A stretch of DNA of 64,000 nt from M3007 sp046316495 (GCA_046316495.1 JBKDAM010000076.1:1-64000), one strand, 5' to 3'; positions 1 through 9,192 are shown, numbered from the stretch's first letter. Numbers and translations: made by a program. The notes: generated by a model not told the origin, from the letters alone.

Positions 1-96
1 TAAAAATGCCCTGAAAACGATTTTTTATCTTGTCAACCCTCCAGGAGCGCCACACAACACCAACCTAAAACTCCAATTGGTCAATCAATAGTTAAC

Positions 97-132
97 AAAA
101 AAAACCGCCTCACAACATTAGCTGTGAGACGG
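97..132 (-). terminator. Rho-independent terminator of the response regulator gene
   Basis: Arms CCGCCTCACA (105-114) and TGTGAGACGG (123-132) pair with one G-T wobble around an 8-nt loop. Read on the minus strand the hairpin is followed by a run of eight T (plus-strand A run 97-104). It lies just past the stop codon of the minus-strand response regulator. Confidence 0.85.
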
Positions 133-163
133 CCTCTTTTGTTTATTACTTCGTCGATACCAG

Positions 164-862
164 TTAGTCCAGCCGAAATTTAAACCCAACTCCATGGATA
201 TTTTCAACCTTAATCCGCTCGTCCTTACTAAGGTACTTTCTCAGCCTTGAGATGAATACATCTAAGCTCCTTCCTAGAAAATAATCGTCCTTCCCCCAAA
301 TGGTTTCAAGAATAAAAGAACGTTTAACTACCTGATTTTTATGCTCAAATAGGAGTTTTAGCAGATCTGCCTCCTTTTGGGTGAGGGTCTCCGTGAAGCC
401 TTCGGCAGTCAAGCTGAGGTTTTTATAGTCGAACGTATACGCTCCGATCAATACAGGGTGATCTGTCTGTGCACTTCCATTAACCCTTGAGCGACGGAGA
501 AATATTTCAATCTTCAGGAGCAGTTCCTCGATGCTAAACGGTTTAGTAATATAGTCGTCCGCGCCAATAGATAAACCGTGAATGCGGTCTTGTTTCATGC
601 TTTTGGCGGACAAAAACAAGATAGGCACCTGATCGTCCCGTTCCCGGATAGCCTTGGCCAACTCGAACCCATCAATTTCAGGCAGCATTACATCCAAAAT
701 ACAAAGATCAAATCGCTGGCCTGATTTTATTACCTCCATCGCCCTCTTCCCATCTTCGCAGAGCGTCACAGAATAGCCGTTTAATTCTAGGTTATCACAG
801 GTTACAAAACGAAGACTTTCATCGTCCTCTACGTATAATAAATGCGCTTTTGTAGTTGCCAT
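164..862 (-). CDS. OmpR/PhoB-family DNA-binding response regulator
   Basis: A 232-residue two-domain response regulator. The receiver domain (about residues 6-120) carries the acidic pair D13/D14, the phospho-acceptor D57 in LCILDVMLPE, and the conserved lysine in YITKPF. The C-terminal winged-helix DNA-binding domain (about 135-230) ends in GVGFKF, close to the usual GVGYRF of the OmpR class. It should be phosphorylated by a sensor kinase and then regulate transcription, but no histidine kinase gene is present in this window, so the partner and signal are unknown. It lies 38 bp downstream of the murF-alr fusion on the same strand, yet has its own -7 box (TATGTTTG, minus strand, 889-896), so it can be expressed independently. 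The ATG at 862 gives full family length. The family assignment is firm; the regulon is not visible. Confidence 0.95.
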   Translation of the reverse strand: MATTKAHLLYVEDDESLRFVTCDNLELNGYSVTLCEDGKRAMEVIKSGQRFDLCILDVMLPEIDGFELAKAIRERDDQVPILFLSAKSMKQDRIHGLSIGADDYITKPFSIEELLLKIEIFLRRSRVNGSAQTDHPVLIGAYTFDYKNLSLTAEGFTETLTQKEADLLKLLFEHKNQVVKRSFILETIWGKDDYFLGRSLDVFISRLRKYLSKDERIKVENIHGVGFKFRLD

Positions 863-888
863 ACGGTTAAAAGTTATGGTTTAATTTG

Positions 889-896
889 CAAACATA
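889..896 (-). promoter_or_regulatory. Bacteroidota-type -7 box for the response regulator
   Basis: Minus-strand TATGTTTG matches the TAnnTTTG consensus recognised by the Bacteroidota primary sigma factor. It sits 27 bp upstream of the ATG at 862 and between the two minus-strand genes. No clear TTG -33 element is seen at the usual spacing. Confidence 0.6.
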
Positions 897-900
897 CTTC

Positions 901-3375
901 TTATTCTTGAATATACACGCGCTTGACCCGATCGGATATGTTGGTGAAAATTTCATAAGGAATGGTTTGCAAGCAAGCAGCAAGGTCCTGGACGGTGGGA
1001 CGATCCCCAAAAACTACCACCTCATCTCCCGGCCTTACCTCCTTCAATCCGGTGATATCGATCATTGTCATATCCATACAGATATTCCCGATTGTAGGAA
1101 CCATTTGGTTGCCGATTCGGACTTGATATCGACCTCCACCTGCCAGCCGTAAAAACCCATCTGCATAGCCAATCCGAATGGTGGCAATTTGTTTTTCTTC
1201 TAAAAGCACCCCGGAGTTACGGTTGTATCCTACCGAATCGCCTACGGGCACCACTTTTACTTGGCTGACGGCCGTTTTAAGGGTGTTAACGACCTTTAGT
1301 TGTGCTTGAATGGGGCTACCATCTACCCCATAAAGGCCGATTCCCAACCGTACCATTTCGAAGTGGTATTCTTTGAACCGCGCAATTCCACTGCTATTGA
1401 CCAAGTGCCGAATGGGTCGGTAGCCCAGTGCTAATGAGATTTGATCGTACATAGCTTGGAAAGAACTAGCCTGACGGTGGGTAAATGCATCGTGCACAGG
1501 ATTATCGCTGGCAGAAAGGTGGGAGAAAACTGTAGCGACCTTCAGGTTGGGGTGTAGTTGAAGAATCTTACAAAGCTCTGCCATATCCGGCTCCTCGAAG
1601 CCAAGGCGGTGCATCCCGGTGTCCAGTTTTAGGTGAATGCTTATTTCCTTGGTAGTGCCTGTGTACCCAATTAAATTTCCCAGAAGTTCAAGACTGTACA
1701 CCTCAGGCTCCAAACGGTAGCGATGAAACAGTTCAAAACTGGCGGACTCTGGATTCAGGACCAAGATCGGAAGTTGTACGCCTGCATTGCGCAATTCTAT
1801 CCCCTCATCTGCATAAGCCACCCCTAAGTAATCAACCTGGTGAAACTCCAGTAGGCGACCCACTTCAGCGCTTCCACTTCCATAAGCGGCCGCTTTCACC
1901 ATGGCCATACTTTTGACCCCAGGCGACAAGAGTCCTCTATACACATTGAGGTTATGGATTAAGGCGGTTAGGCTAATTTCTAATCGAGTTTGATGCGCTT
2001 TTTGTTCCAGACGTGCTGCGATTCGTTCAAAAGCAAAAGGTCGGGCACCCTTGAGTAAAACCAGGTGATTTCTCCAGTGAAATTGGTGTACTTCAGCTAA
2101 AAAAGAGGGGGTATCTGCAAAGAAATGTGCTTCAACCGAGGCTGGCAAGTACCTTGCAAGCGCTGAAATTTCAGATCCGATCCCAATTAAACGACGAATA
2201 CCTCGAATAGAAAGTGCCACTTCCCGGTACAGCACATCCGCCGCTTGCCCAGTTTGCAAGATATCGGATAAGATGAGCGTCAAAGCTCTCCCTTGGGCCT
2301 GTTGCAATCCAAAATGCATGAGAATACGCAAAGAAGCCAAGTCATTGTTGTAAAAATCATTCACCAGTGTACTTCCCTCTATACCTGATTTCAACTCCAT
2401 TCGCATCTCTACTGGCTCCAGTCTAGCCATCTCAGCGGCCAACACTTCTGGGGCTACTCCAAGTGCCAATCCTCCAACAAAACTATGGATGGCATTTTCG
2501 ACAGAGGCCTCATCAGAGAAGGGAAGAAAGGCCTGAATCTGCTGACTTTTCCAGGAAAAATGGAGCATTGAGCCATTTGGTTGAGCCTTGTTCACCTCTA
2601 CTTGAACCATCGCAGGTTGTCCGGTAGCTGACCAAGACCAAGCTACTCGGCCTGGCTTTTCGGTTAGCCAAGTTTCTGCAGCCCTTTTTACGAGTAGTTG
2701 ATCGGCTGCAAAAACAAGCGAAGAACAATGAGAAAATAACCGCATTTTCTCCATCAATTTTTGGTCATCCGATTCAAACCCTTCCCTATGGGCAGGCCCG
2801 AGCATGGTAAAAACCCCTATGGATGGAAGCAAGATTTGCTCTAACCGCTCCATTTCTCCAGGCTTTGAAATACCCGCTTCAAAAACACCCAATGTGTGTT
2901 CGGACCGAATCTGCCATACAGAAAGGGGAACGCCTGTTTGGGAATTATAGCTTTTAGGACTTTTAACCACTGAAAAGTCATTTGAAACCAATTTAGACAA
3001 CCATTCCTTAACGATGGTTTTCCCATTGCTCCCGGTAATCCCGATGATTGGCAAATCAAACTGACTGCGGTGAAACGCCGCTACCTCCTGCAAAGCCCGG
3101 AGACAGTTCTCTACTTTTAATATGTTAGAACCTGAAAAGGAATTCTCATCTACCTCTTCGCTTACCACAAAGTCTCGAACTCCAGCCTTATAAGCATCCA
3201 TTAAGAATTGATGTCCATTGTGTTGTTCTCCTTTTATAGCAAAAAAAAGTGCTCCTGGAAACGGGAGATGCCTAGAGTCCAGCATCAAATAAGATACGGA
3301 ACGCGTTGCCTGAGTGCAAACCGACCATTCGGCCTTCATGACTCTTGCTAAAATTTCGAGTGAATAACTAACCAT
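901..3375 (-). CDS. Bifunctional MurF ligase / alanine racemase fusion
   Basis: An 824-residue cytoplasmic fusion enzyme. The N-terminal half (about 1-450) is UDP-N-acetylmuramoyl-tripeptide:D-alanyl-D-alanine ligase with the Mur-ligase P-loop GITGSNGKT near residue 112. The C-terminal half (about 455-824) is a PLP-dependent alanine racemase, with the PLP-lysine motif MVKAAAYGSG near residue 491 and the catalytic-tyrosine region VGYNRNSG. The racemase makes D-alanine; MurF adds the D-Ala-D-Ala dipeptide to the wall precursor, so the fusion covers two ends of one short path. This fusion is a known arrangement in Bacteroidota. One oddity is that the usual KANAYGHG around the PLP lysine reads KAAAYGSG. 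No separate ddl gene is nearby. The start at 3375 gives a normal MurF N-terminus (MVSYSLEILARVM). Confidence 0.95.
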   Translation of the reverse strand: MVSYSLEILARVMKAEWSVCTQATRSVSYLMLDSRHLPFPGALFFAIKGEQHNGHQFLMDAYKAGVRDFVVSEEVDENSFSGSNILKVENCLRALQEVAAFHRSQFDLPIIGITGSNGKTIVKEWLSKLVSNDFSVVKSPKSYNSQTGVPLSVWQIRSEHTLGVFEAGISKPGEMERLEQILLPSIGVFTMLGPAHREGFESDDQKLMEKMRLFSHCSSLVFAADQLLVKRAAETWLTEKPGRVAWSWSATGQPAMVQVEVNKAQPNGSMLHFSWKSQQIQAFLPFSDEASVENAIHSFVGGLALGVAPEVLAAEMARLEPVEMRMELKSGIEGSTLVNDFYNNDLASLRILMHFGLQQAQGRALTLILSDILQTGQAADVLYREVALSIRGIRRLIGIGSEISALARYLPASVEAHFFADTPSFLAEVHQFHWRNHLVLLKGARPFAFERIAARLEQKAHQTRLEISLTALIHNLNVYRGLLSPGVKSMAMVKAAAYGSGSAEVGRLLEFHQVDYLGVAYADEGIELRNAGVQLPILVLNPESASFELFHRYRLEPEVYSLELLGNLIGYTGTTKEISIHLKLDTGMHRLGFEEPDMAELCKILQLHPNLKVATVFSHLSASDNPVHDAFTHRQASSFQAMYDQISLALGYRPIRHLVNSSGIARFKEYHFEMVRLGIGLYGVDGSPIQAQLKVVNTLKTAVSQVKVVPVGDSVGYNRNSGVLLEEKQIATIRIGYADGFLRLAGGGRYQVRIGNQMVPTIGNICMDMTMIDITGLKEVRPGDEVVVFGDRPTVQDLAACLQTIPYEIFTNISDRVKRVYIQE

Positions 3376-3572
3376 CTTCTAAGGACGAAGATAAGTTGGT
3401 TTGAACATTTTCACCCCTTGCTTTTTGCAGCTGGCCAATATTAAGGAGTGAACTCACTGATAACCCAAGCTGGCGGGTAAAATAAGTCTACCTGGTTGAT
3501 CGTTATTGCTCTAGCTCCTTTCCGAATAAAAGTAGGGCACAGGGTTTGGGGTGAAAGTATCTATTTTGATTG

Positions 3573-3580
3573 TACCTTTG
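3573..3580 (+). promoter_or_regulatory. -7 box TACCTTTG upstream of the DUF6089 gene
   Basis: TACCTTTG matches the Bacteroidota TAnnTTTG consensus exactly. It would give a 5' leader of roughly 75 nt before the ATG at 3664. A TTTG at 3544-3547 is a possible, slightly distant, -33 element. Confidence 0.65.
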
Positions 3581-3663
3581 CAACCGAGAAGGGTGCTATT
3601 TCTTAATTAGACCTAGAAAAGCAAGATAAAAATCCTCACGAACGAAAAAAAATAACGCATTTC

Positions 3664-4485
3664 ATGACGCTGTTGATAAATCGCTGGACGCTCCTTATTG
3701 CACTTTATTGTATTCATTTGACGACGGCTAGCGCCCAGATGAGGGGATGGGAATTGGGGGGCTGGGTTGGCGCATCCAATTACTTTGGGGATTTGAACAC
3801 TACATGGAGGGTCAACCGTGCGCAGCTCGCGGGAGGAATTGCCGCCAGGTATAACTTCAATGACCGATTGGCAATGCGAATTAGCTCTAATTATGGCCGT
3901 ATTTCAGCGTTTGATTCCGACTCTAAAAACACTTACGAGCAACGGCGTAATTTATCTTTCAACAGTATTTTGATAGATGGAACCGCGCAGTTGGAGTTTA
4001 ATTTTCTTCCCTATGTACACGGGAACCGCGACTATTTCTTTACCCCATATATGTTTTTAGGTCCCTCCGTGTTTCACTTTAACCCCACTACGGAGTACAA
4101 CGGTGAGCAGGTGAATCTGGCTCAACTGGGAACAGAAGGCCAGTTCAGGGGAGAGGAATACAATACTATCCAAGGGGCACTCTCCTACGGAATGGGGTTC
4201 CGTTACGACCTATCCTACTATTGGAGTCTGAACATTGAGTTTAGTGCAAGAAAATTATTCACGGATTACATTGATGATGTGAGCGGTGCTTATGCAGATA
4301 TTCGGGATATTCGGGCGCAGCGGGGAGATCTCGCAGCGGCTTTGGCTGACCGTTCGGTGGAACCCCAAATAGGGCTACCCGGTCGACAACGAGGAAATGG
4401 TAAATCCAATGATACCTACATGTTTTTAGGGATTGGATTAATGCATTACTTTGGATACATCCGCTGTCCAGACCTACAGCATTAA
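3664..4485 (+). CDS. DUF6089-type outer-membrane beta-barrel protein
   Basis: A 273-residue protein with a signal peptide (residues 1-25, cleavage after TASAQ). The mature part starts with MRGWELGGWVGASNYFGDLN, typical of the DUF6089 family of Bacteroidota outer-membrane proteins. It then alternates short aromatic-rich beta strands (NYFGDL, YNFNDRLAMRIS, YFFTPYMFLGPSVFHF, YGMGFRYDLSYYWSLNIEFSARKLFTDYID) and ends in an aromatic strand (YMFLGIGLMHYFGY), as expected for an outer-membrane beta-barrel. Function is not known for the family; a structural or small-channel role is inference. It is monocistronic by spacing, with its own upstream -7 box. The next gene on this strand begins about 230 bp downstream. 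Confidence 0.85.
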   Translation: MTLLINRWTLLIALYCIHLTTASAQMRGWELGGWVGASNYFGDLNTTWRVNRAQLAGGIAARYNFNDRLAMRISSNYGRISAFDSDSKNTYEQRRNLSFNSILIDGTAQLEFNFLPYVHGNRDYFFTPYMFLGPSVFHFNPTTEYNGEQVNLAQLGTEGQFRGEEYNTIQGALSYGMGFRYDLSYYWSLNIEFSARKLFTDYIDDVSGAYADIRDIRAQRGDLAAALADRSVEPQIGLPGRQRGNGKSNDTYMFLGIGLMHYFGYIRCPDLQH

Positions 4486-4712
4486 GGATGGGTGGTTGAT
4501 GGACAATTACCAAGTTGGTACCGTTTAGTGGCATGTTGGTTTTTTAAAGAACGTTGACAGTAAATACTCATCTCATTTTTTCGATCAATTCCGAAAAATA
4601 AGCGCTGTGATAGCCCCTCACGTTGGGTAGGGTCTATCTTGTGGCAGGTAAAAGTGGGTATTTACCTCATTTGAACTTTTTTTCTACTGTTTTTTTCCTG
4701 CATCTTTGTAGT

Positions 4713-7700
4713 ATGAAGTTATCTCGTATTCAGTTGTTTTTTTTGCCGATTGGCCTCCTTCTGTTCCATCCTTTCTACGGTTATGGGAGTTCCCGAGATT
4801 CAATTCCTACCCCCTTTTTAACAAATCCCCAACCTGCTGCATGGGAGTTGAAGCGGGAGTCGAGGTGGGTTGACTCCGTATACAACAGTATGAGTTTGGA
4901 GCGCCGGATCGGGCAATTATTGATGCTTCGCGCTCATTCCAATAAGGGAGCTCAATTTGAACAGAGCTTACAAGAGCAAATAGAGCGCCTCCAACCAGGA
5001 GGGCTTTGTTTTTTTCAGGGAAATATTCAACGTCAGGCACAGCTGACGAACCAGTACCAGGCGGCGAGTGTCCTGCCGATGTTGATCTCTATGGATGCGG
5101 AGTACGGATTAGGGATGCGCTTGAGTGATGGAATCACGTACCCTAGGCAAATGACCCTTGGAGCACTCCAAAATGACGTGGAAATTTATGAATATGGCAG
5201 AGAAATGGCGCGGCAATGCCGGCGCTTGGGCGTCCATATCAGTTTTTCTCCCTCTGCAGATATCAATAACAACCCTGGCAATCCAGTTATTAATGACCGA
5301 TCCTTTGGGGATGACCGGGAGAATGTAGCCCTTAAAGCCACTCAATATATGCGGGGTTTACAGGATGGCGGCGTGATGGCTTGCGCTAAGCACTTTCCTG
5401 GGCATGGAGATACGGATATTGATTCCCACCACGCATTGCCGGTAATAAGACATCCTCAAGAGCGGTTGGATAGTTTGGAACTATTCCCTTTTAAAGCCTT
5501 AATAAAGGCAGGAGTAGCAAGTTTTATGGTGGCGCACCTGAATATCCCAAGTTTTGAGCCCGACCCAAAACGCCCATCCACGCTGAGTAAAAATGTTATT
5601 ACGGGCCTTTTAAGAGAGCAACTGGGGTTTGATGGATTAATTTTTACAGATGCAATGGAGATGAAGGCGGTAGCTGACTCCTTCCCAGCTGGCTACGCCG
5701 ACGTAGAAGCTTTGGTGGCCGGTAATGATGTGGTATTACTCCCTGTTAGTCCCGATGCTGCCCTGCTTGCTATCAAAACAGCTTTAGAAAATGGTTATTA
5801 TGCGGAGAAACAATTCGAAGCGAGTGTTAAACGAGTACTTCGATACAAGTATAGACTTCAACTTTCTAAGCAGGAAACGATTGATACGACCCGAGTAGCT
5901 GCAGAAATCAATACCCCTTCTGCCCAGTTACTGAAAAGAAATATGTATCGGCAGGCCATGACATTGGTTCGTGACCGCGACCATATTGCAGGGATGCCGG
6001 ATGACCTTTACCTACGAATTGGAAGAACGAAATCTACCATCCCTTCAGACTCCGTATATGCCGGGCTTCGGCTTGCGACCCTGGCGTTGGGCGATACGAG
6101 TTTGACGGTATTTCAGAAAGTTTGCTCTAGGTATGCCACATTGGATCACTTTGGGGTGGACACCTCCCTTACGGAGGTGCAGATCAAAGACTTATGCGAT
6201 CGACTATCTAAATATGATTTAGTATTGGTGAGCCAACACAAAACACGTTCAAAAGCCAAAGACAACTTTGGATTAACGAAAGGGCTTTTACAGTTGGTTG
6301 ATCAGCTTAATTCCACCTGTCGAATTGCATTGACAGTATTCGGAAATCCATACAGCCTTCGTTATTTTGATCAAATACCCTCATTAATGCTTGCCTTTAC
6401 AGAAGATCCTATCGCCCAGGAAATGGCTGCTCAAGCATGGTTTGGCGCATCGGATATTACGGGTAGACTTCCTGTTGAGGTAAGTCCAGCAGCGCGGTTC
6501 CAGCAGGGGGTTCAAAAAAAATGGGAAAATAAGCGATTAGCGTATGATTTGCCTGAATCTGTAGGAATGAGCAGTGATAGTTTGGCAAAACTAGACGCCT
6601 TAGTTCAGGAAATGATCAAAAGAAAGGCGACCCCAGGATGTCAGTTGCTCATTGCAAAAAATGGAACGGTGGTTTGGAATAAAGCGTATGGGTACTACAC
6701 GTATGACTCTTTAATTTCGGTTTCTACGGAGACGCTTTTTGATTTAGCATCCATTACCAAAGTTGCAGCAACCACCTTGGCGGTGATGAAGTTGGCGGAG
6801 GAAGGACGGATTGCTACGAATCAGCCTCTATCCGCTTATCTTCCTGAACTTCAAAAAGGAAATAAAAAGGACCTTCGGATTGATGAGTTGATGGTGCATC
6901 AGGCTGGACTTCAAGCATGGATTCCATTTTATAAACAAACCCTAGATAGTCTTCAGCGCCCTAAAACGGCCCTTTACAAAACGCAGTCAACCCCTGATTT
7001 TTTTACCCCTGTTGCAGATCAATTATGGATGAAAAACAGGTATCAGGATACGATTTGGCAGCAAATTTTAGAATCTCCACTTCGATCGGATAAAGGGTAC
7101 AAATATTCTGACCTAACGATGTACCTCATGGCCCGATTATTGGAAAGACAAACTGGAAAACGCCTGGATATGTTGGTGGAGGAAACGTTCTACCGACCCT
7201 TGCAGATGCACCATACGCTTTACAATCCCTGGGAAAAAGGGTGGGCCACACGCTGTGCTCCGACAGAAGAAGACCATTACTTTAGGCATCGTACCATTCA
7301 GGGGTATGTGCATGACATGGGTGCCGCTATGCTGGGAGGAGTAAGTGGTCATGCGGGTCTATTTTCGAATGCTAGTGATCTTGCAAAATTGGCGCAGATG
7401 TTGTTAAACAATGGGAGCTATGCCGGGAGAAGGTACTTCCTACCTGAGACGGTCCACCACTTCACTTCCAGGCAACTTGGAAGCAGTCGTAGGGGTTTAG
7501 GATTCGATATGAAAGAAACGGACACAAAGGCAGCGATGAACATGACCGACTTGGCAGGAAAAAACACCTATGGACATTTAGGATTTACAGGGAACGCACT
7601 GTGGATTGATCCTGATCAGCAATTAGTGTTTATCTTTTTGTCGAATCGAACTTACCCAGATATGAATAATAATCTGCTGATGGAAGGCAATTACCGTCCC

Positions 7701-7742
7701 CGTTTACAAGAGATAGTATATAGGTCAATCAAACCTAAATAA
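4713..7742 (+). CDS. NagZ-like GH3 beta-N-acetylhexosaminidase fused to class C beta-lactamase-like serine hydrolase
   Basis: A 1009-residue two-enzyme fusion with a signal peptide (MKLSRIQLFFLPIGLLLFHPFYGYG). Residues about 60-400 are a glycoside hydrolase family 3 domain of the NagZ type: SMDAEYGLGMRL, the NagZ signature KHFPGHGDTDIDSHH, and the nucleophile aspartate in FTDAMEMKA (about D313). A GH3 C-terminal-like domain follows (about 420-630). The last 380 residues are a beta-lactamase/transpeptidase-like domain with the catalytic SxxK at S680-K683 (SITK), a YSD motif, and HLGFTG near the end. The likely substrate is peptidoglycan: GlcNAc removal by the first half and a peptide or ester cleavage by the second, outside the cytoplasm. 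An upstream in-frame start at 4623 would add 30 residues ahead of the signal peptide, so 4713 is preferred; TCTTTG lies just upstream of it. Confidence 0.92.
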   Translation: MKLSRIQLFFLPIGLLLFHPFYGYGSSRDSIPTPFLTNPQPAAWELKRESRWVDSVYNSMSLERRIGQLLMLRAHSNKGAQFEQSLQEQIERLQPGGLCFFQGNIQRQAQLTNQYQAASVLPMLISMDAEYGLGMRLSDGITYPRQMTLGALQNDVEIYEYGREMARQCRRLGVHISFSPSADINNNPGNPVINDRSFGDDRENVALKATQYMRGLQDGGVMACAKHFPGHGDTDIDSHHALPVIRHPQERLDSLELFPFKALIKAGVASFMVAHLNIPSFEPDPKRPSTLSKNVITGLLREQLGFDGLIFTDAMEMKAVADSFPAGYADVEALVAGNDVVLLPVSPDAALLAIKTALENGYYAEKQFEASVKRVLRYKYRLQLSKQETIDTTRVAAEINTPSAQLLKRNMYRQAMTLVRDRDHIAGMPDDLYLRIGRTKSTIPSDSVYAGLRLATLALGDTSLTVFQKVCSRYATLDHFGVDTSLTEVQIKDLCDRLSKYDLVLVSQHKTRSKAKDNFGLTKGLLQLVDQLNSTCRIALTVFGNPYSLRYFDQIPSLMLAFTEDPIAQEMAAQAWFGASDITGRLPVEVSPAARFQQGVQKKWENKRLAYDLPESVGMSSDSLAKLDALVQEMIKRKATPGCQLLIAKNGTVVWNKAYGYYTYDSLISVSTETLFDLASITKVAATTLAVMKLAEEGRIATNQPLSAYLPELQKGNKKDLRIDELMVHQAGLQAWIPFYKQTLDSLQRPKTALYKTQSTPDFFTPVADQLWMKNRYQDTIWQQILESPLRSDKGYKYSDLTMYLMARLLERQTGKRLDMLVEETFYRPLQMHHTLYNPWEKGWATRCAPTEEDHYFRHRTIQGYVHDMGAAMLGGVSGHAGLFSNASDLAKLAQMLLNNGSYAGRRYFLPETVHHFTSRQLGSSRRGLGFDMKETDTKAAMNMTDLAGKNTYGHLGFTGNALWIDPDQQLVFIFLSNRTYPDMNNNLLMEGNYRPRLQEIVYRSIKPK

Positions 7743-7817
7743 ACGCTCACTCTCCAGAGTTTTTAATAGAATGCTAGAATTATTAAGTACAGCCGGTTAT
7801 TTTAGGAGGTTCTAAAA

Positions 7818-7859
7818 TTTTCGGGCGTGACAGGCAACTAAGCTTGTATCGCCCGAAAA
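7818..7859. repeat. 10-bp perfect inverted repeat between convergent genes
   Basis: TTTTCGGGCG (7818-7827) and CGCCCGAAAA (7850-7859) are perfect reverse complements separated by 22 nt. It lies between the convergent NagZ-fusion and Rpn-type genes. There is no separate T run beyond the arms, but the AT ends of the stem could act as one in either direction, so a weak bidirectional terminator is the simplest reading. Confidence 0.55.
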
Positions 7860-7887
7860 GGAATCATTCGAAGTAATATTTATTCGG

Positions 7888-9030
7888 TTACTTTCGCTCT
7901 AACAGTCTTTTCACTGCTTCTACCTCTAGATCAAATAAGGATGCTAACTCCTCTAGCTTCATACTAGGGTGTTTAGTTTGGAAAGACTTCAAAGCCATCT
8001 CCATTCCTTTTTCAAGCCCTTCCTTGATTCCTATTTCCATACCCTCCTGTTTACCCTCTGCTCTACCTTCTGCCTTGCCCTCTGCTCTACCTTCTGCCTT
8101 GCCTTCTGCTCTACCTTCTGCTCTACCTTCTGCCTTACCTTCAGCCCTTCCTTCAGCCCTTCCTTCAGCCCTTCCTTCCTCAATCGCCTGTCTTTTTAAC
8201 TCTTTAAATTTGCCTTTGTACCAAAATTTTGCAATCATTTCAACTGCCTCCATATAATTTTCCTCTTTGCTTGGGAAGGTTGAATACTGTTTCATACTTT
8301 TTAGCCGAGCTTTGAATGGTTTTGAAATAAGAAAAAGGTATTGAGTAGTGATAGTAGCCAAATGAGACAACTGCCCACCCTCACTTGTTGATGAAACAAA
8401 AGTAAGGTAATCCACCCAAAATACAGAGAGCAGTTCACTGTCGCGACCGTATTTTAAAGCCTTAAATAAGATTTTTAAGGACTCTTTTGGAAGTTGCTGT
8501 AGTTCTTCCTCCGGTGCTTGGTAAAGGTCAATGACCATAAACTCAAAATCATAGGTATAGGACAAATACGCCTCAGGGTAATCCGGGTACAGATCGCCTT
8601 TGGAATACCTGGTCATTGCTCTCGGACCGTGGTATAAAACAATCGGAATAGTCAGAACAAAGGGCTCTTTATTCTTTAAATTTTTTTCTTCAGCGTTTGA
8701 TAAATAGCGAACCAATTGAATACGAAGCGAACCCTTGGGTGGGTCTTGGCTTTTATGCTCCACCAGCAAGGAGATTAACAAGGGCTGACCACTAAAAGTC
8801 TGACAGGTAAAACAGATATCCGTAAAATGTTGACGGAGCTCCTCGTCAACATAACTATCGGAGTTGGAACGAAGGCTATCCCAATTCAAACTCGGGCAAC
8901 TTGACTTTTCAAAGGCGTATTGAAAAAATGCCAAGGCAAGATCCTCTTGTTGAAAAGCACTTCTTACATAATGATCATGGGTAAAGGAACGAGGAGCTCT
9001 AGATCGATTGGCACGCGCCTTTTTTGCCAT
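7888..9030 (-). CDS. Rpn family recombination-promoting nuclease / putative transposase-like protein
   Basis: A 380-residue protein of the Rpn (PD-(D/E)XK) type. The N-terminus reads HDHYVRSAFQQEDLALAFFQYAF, followed by the nuclease core FTCQTFSGQPLLISLLVEHKSQDP, where the EHKSQ segment is the E-x-K active-site strand. TIPIVLYHGPR and the later helical region are also typical of the family. Family members are DNA endonucleases linked to RecA-independent recombination, and are often multi-copy and variable. Residues about 285-335 are a run of AEG[RK] tetrapeptides, then a helix-rich C-terminus. A -7 box (TATGTTTG, minus strand, 9072-9079) precedes it. No inverted terminal repeats or target duplications were found, so I call a gene and not an insertion sequence. 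Confidence 0.85.
   Translation of the reverse strand: MAKKARANRSRAPRSFTHDHYVRSAFQQEDLALAFFQYAFEKSSCPSLNWDSLRSNSDSYVDEELRQHFTDICFTCQTFSGQPLLISLLVEHKSQDPPKGSLRIQLVRYLSNAEEKNLKNKEPFVLTIPIVLYHGPRAMTRYSKGDLYPDYPEAYLSYTYDFEFMVIDLYQAPEEELQQLPKESLKILFKALKYGRDSELLSVFWVDYLTFVSSTSEGGQLSHLATITTQYLFLISKPFKARLKSMKQYSTFPSKEENYMEAVEMIAKFWYKGKFKELKRQAIEEGRAEGRAEGRAEGKAEGRAEGRAEGKAEGRAEGKAEGRAEGKQEGMEIGIKEGLEKGMEMALKSFQTKHPSMKLEELASLFDLEVEAVKRLLERK
8056..8175 (-). repeat. Ten tandem 12-bp units encoding AEG[RK]
   Basis: Within the Rpn gene, ten consecutive AEGR or AEGK tetrapeptides are flanked by EEGR and QEGM. On the plus strand this is a 12-bp period of the type CCTTCTGCTCTA with third-position variation. 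Each unit is a multiple of 3, so copy-number slippage keeps the frame. Confidence 0.9.
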
Positions 9031-9071
9031 AACAGGACGCTAATAGTACGTTAGGAATTACAGTAGAGGGG

Positions 9072-9079
9072 CAAACATA
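9072..9079 (-). promoter_or_regulatory. -7 box for the Rpn-type gene
   Basis: Minus-strand TATGTTTG matches TAnnTTTG and lies 41 bp upstream of the ATG at 9030. Confidence 0.6.
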
Positions 9080-9123
9080 CGAAGTCTTTTAATTTTCTAT
9101 TTGAAAAACGAGAACAAAAAGTA

Positions 9124-9165
9124 CAAAAAAGGCCATCTATCCGGTAATCCCGAATAAATGGCCTT
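9124..9165 (-). terminator. Terminator of the OmpA-lipoprotein gene
   Basis: AAGGCCAT (9129-9136) pairs with ATGGCCTT (9158-9165). On the minus strand the stem runs into TTTTTTG, giving a standard intrinsic terminator past the OmpA stop codon. Confidence 0.8.
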
Positions 9166-9192
9166 CCCACCCCATAAAATCAATCGTTGATC

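Noticed and set aside
164..3375. A two-component system with its kinase in this region
   Set aside because: Only the response regulator is present; the neighbour is the MurF-racemase fusion and no histidine kinase motif (H-box, N/G boxes) occurs in the window.
7969..8257. Long plus-strand frames rich in CSTFC or PSALPSA repeats
   Set aside because: They are antisense shadows of the AEG[RK] repeat in the Rpn-type gene.
7888..9030. A complete insertion sequence around the Rpn-type gene
   Set aside because: No terminal inverted repeats or direct target repeats were found, and Rpn proteins usually stand alone.
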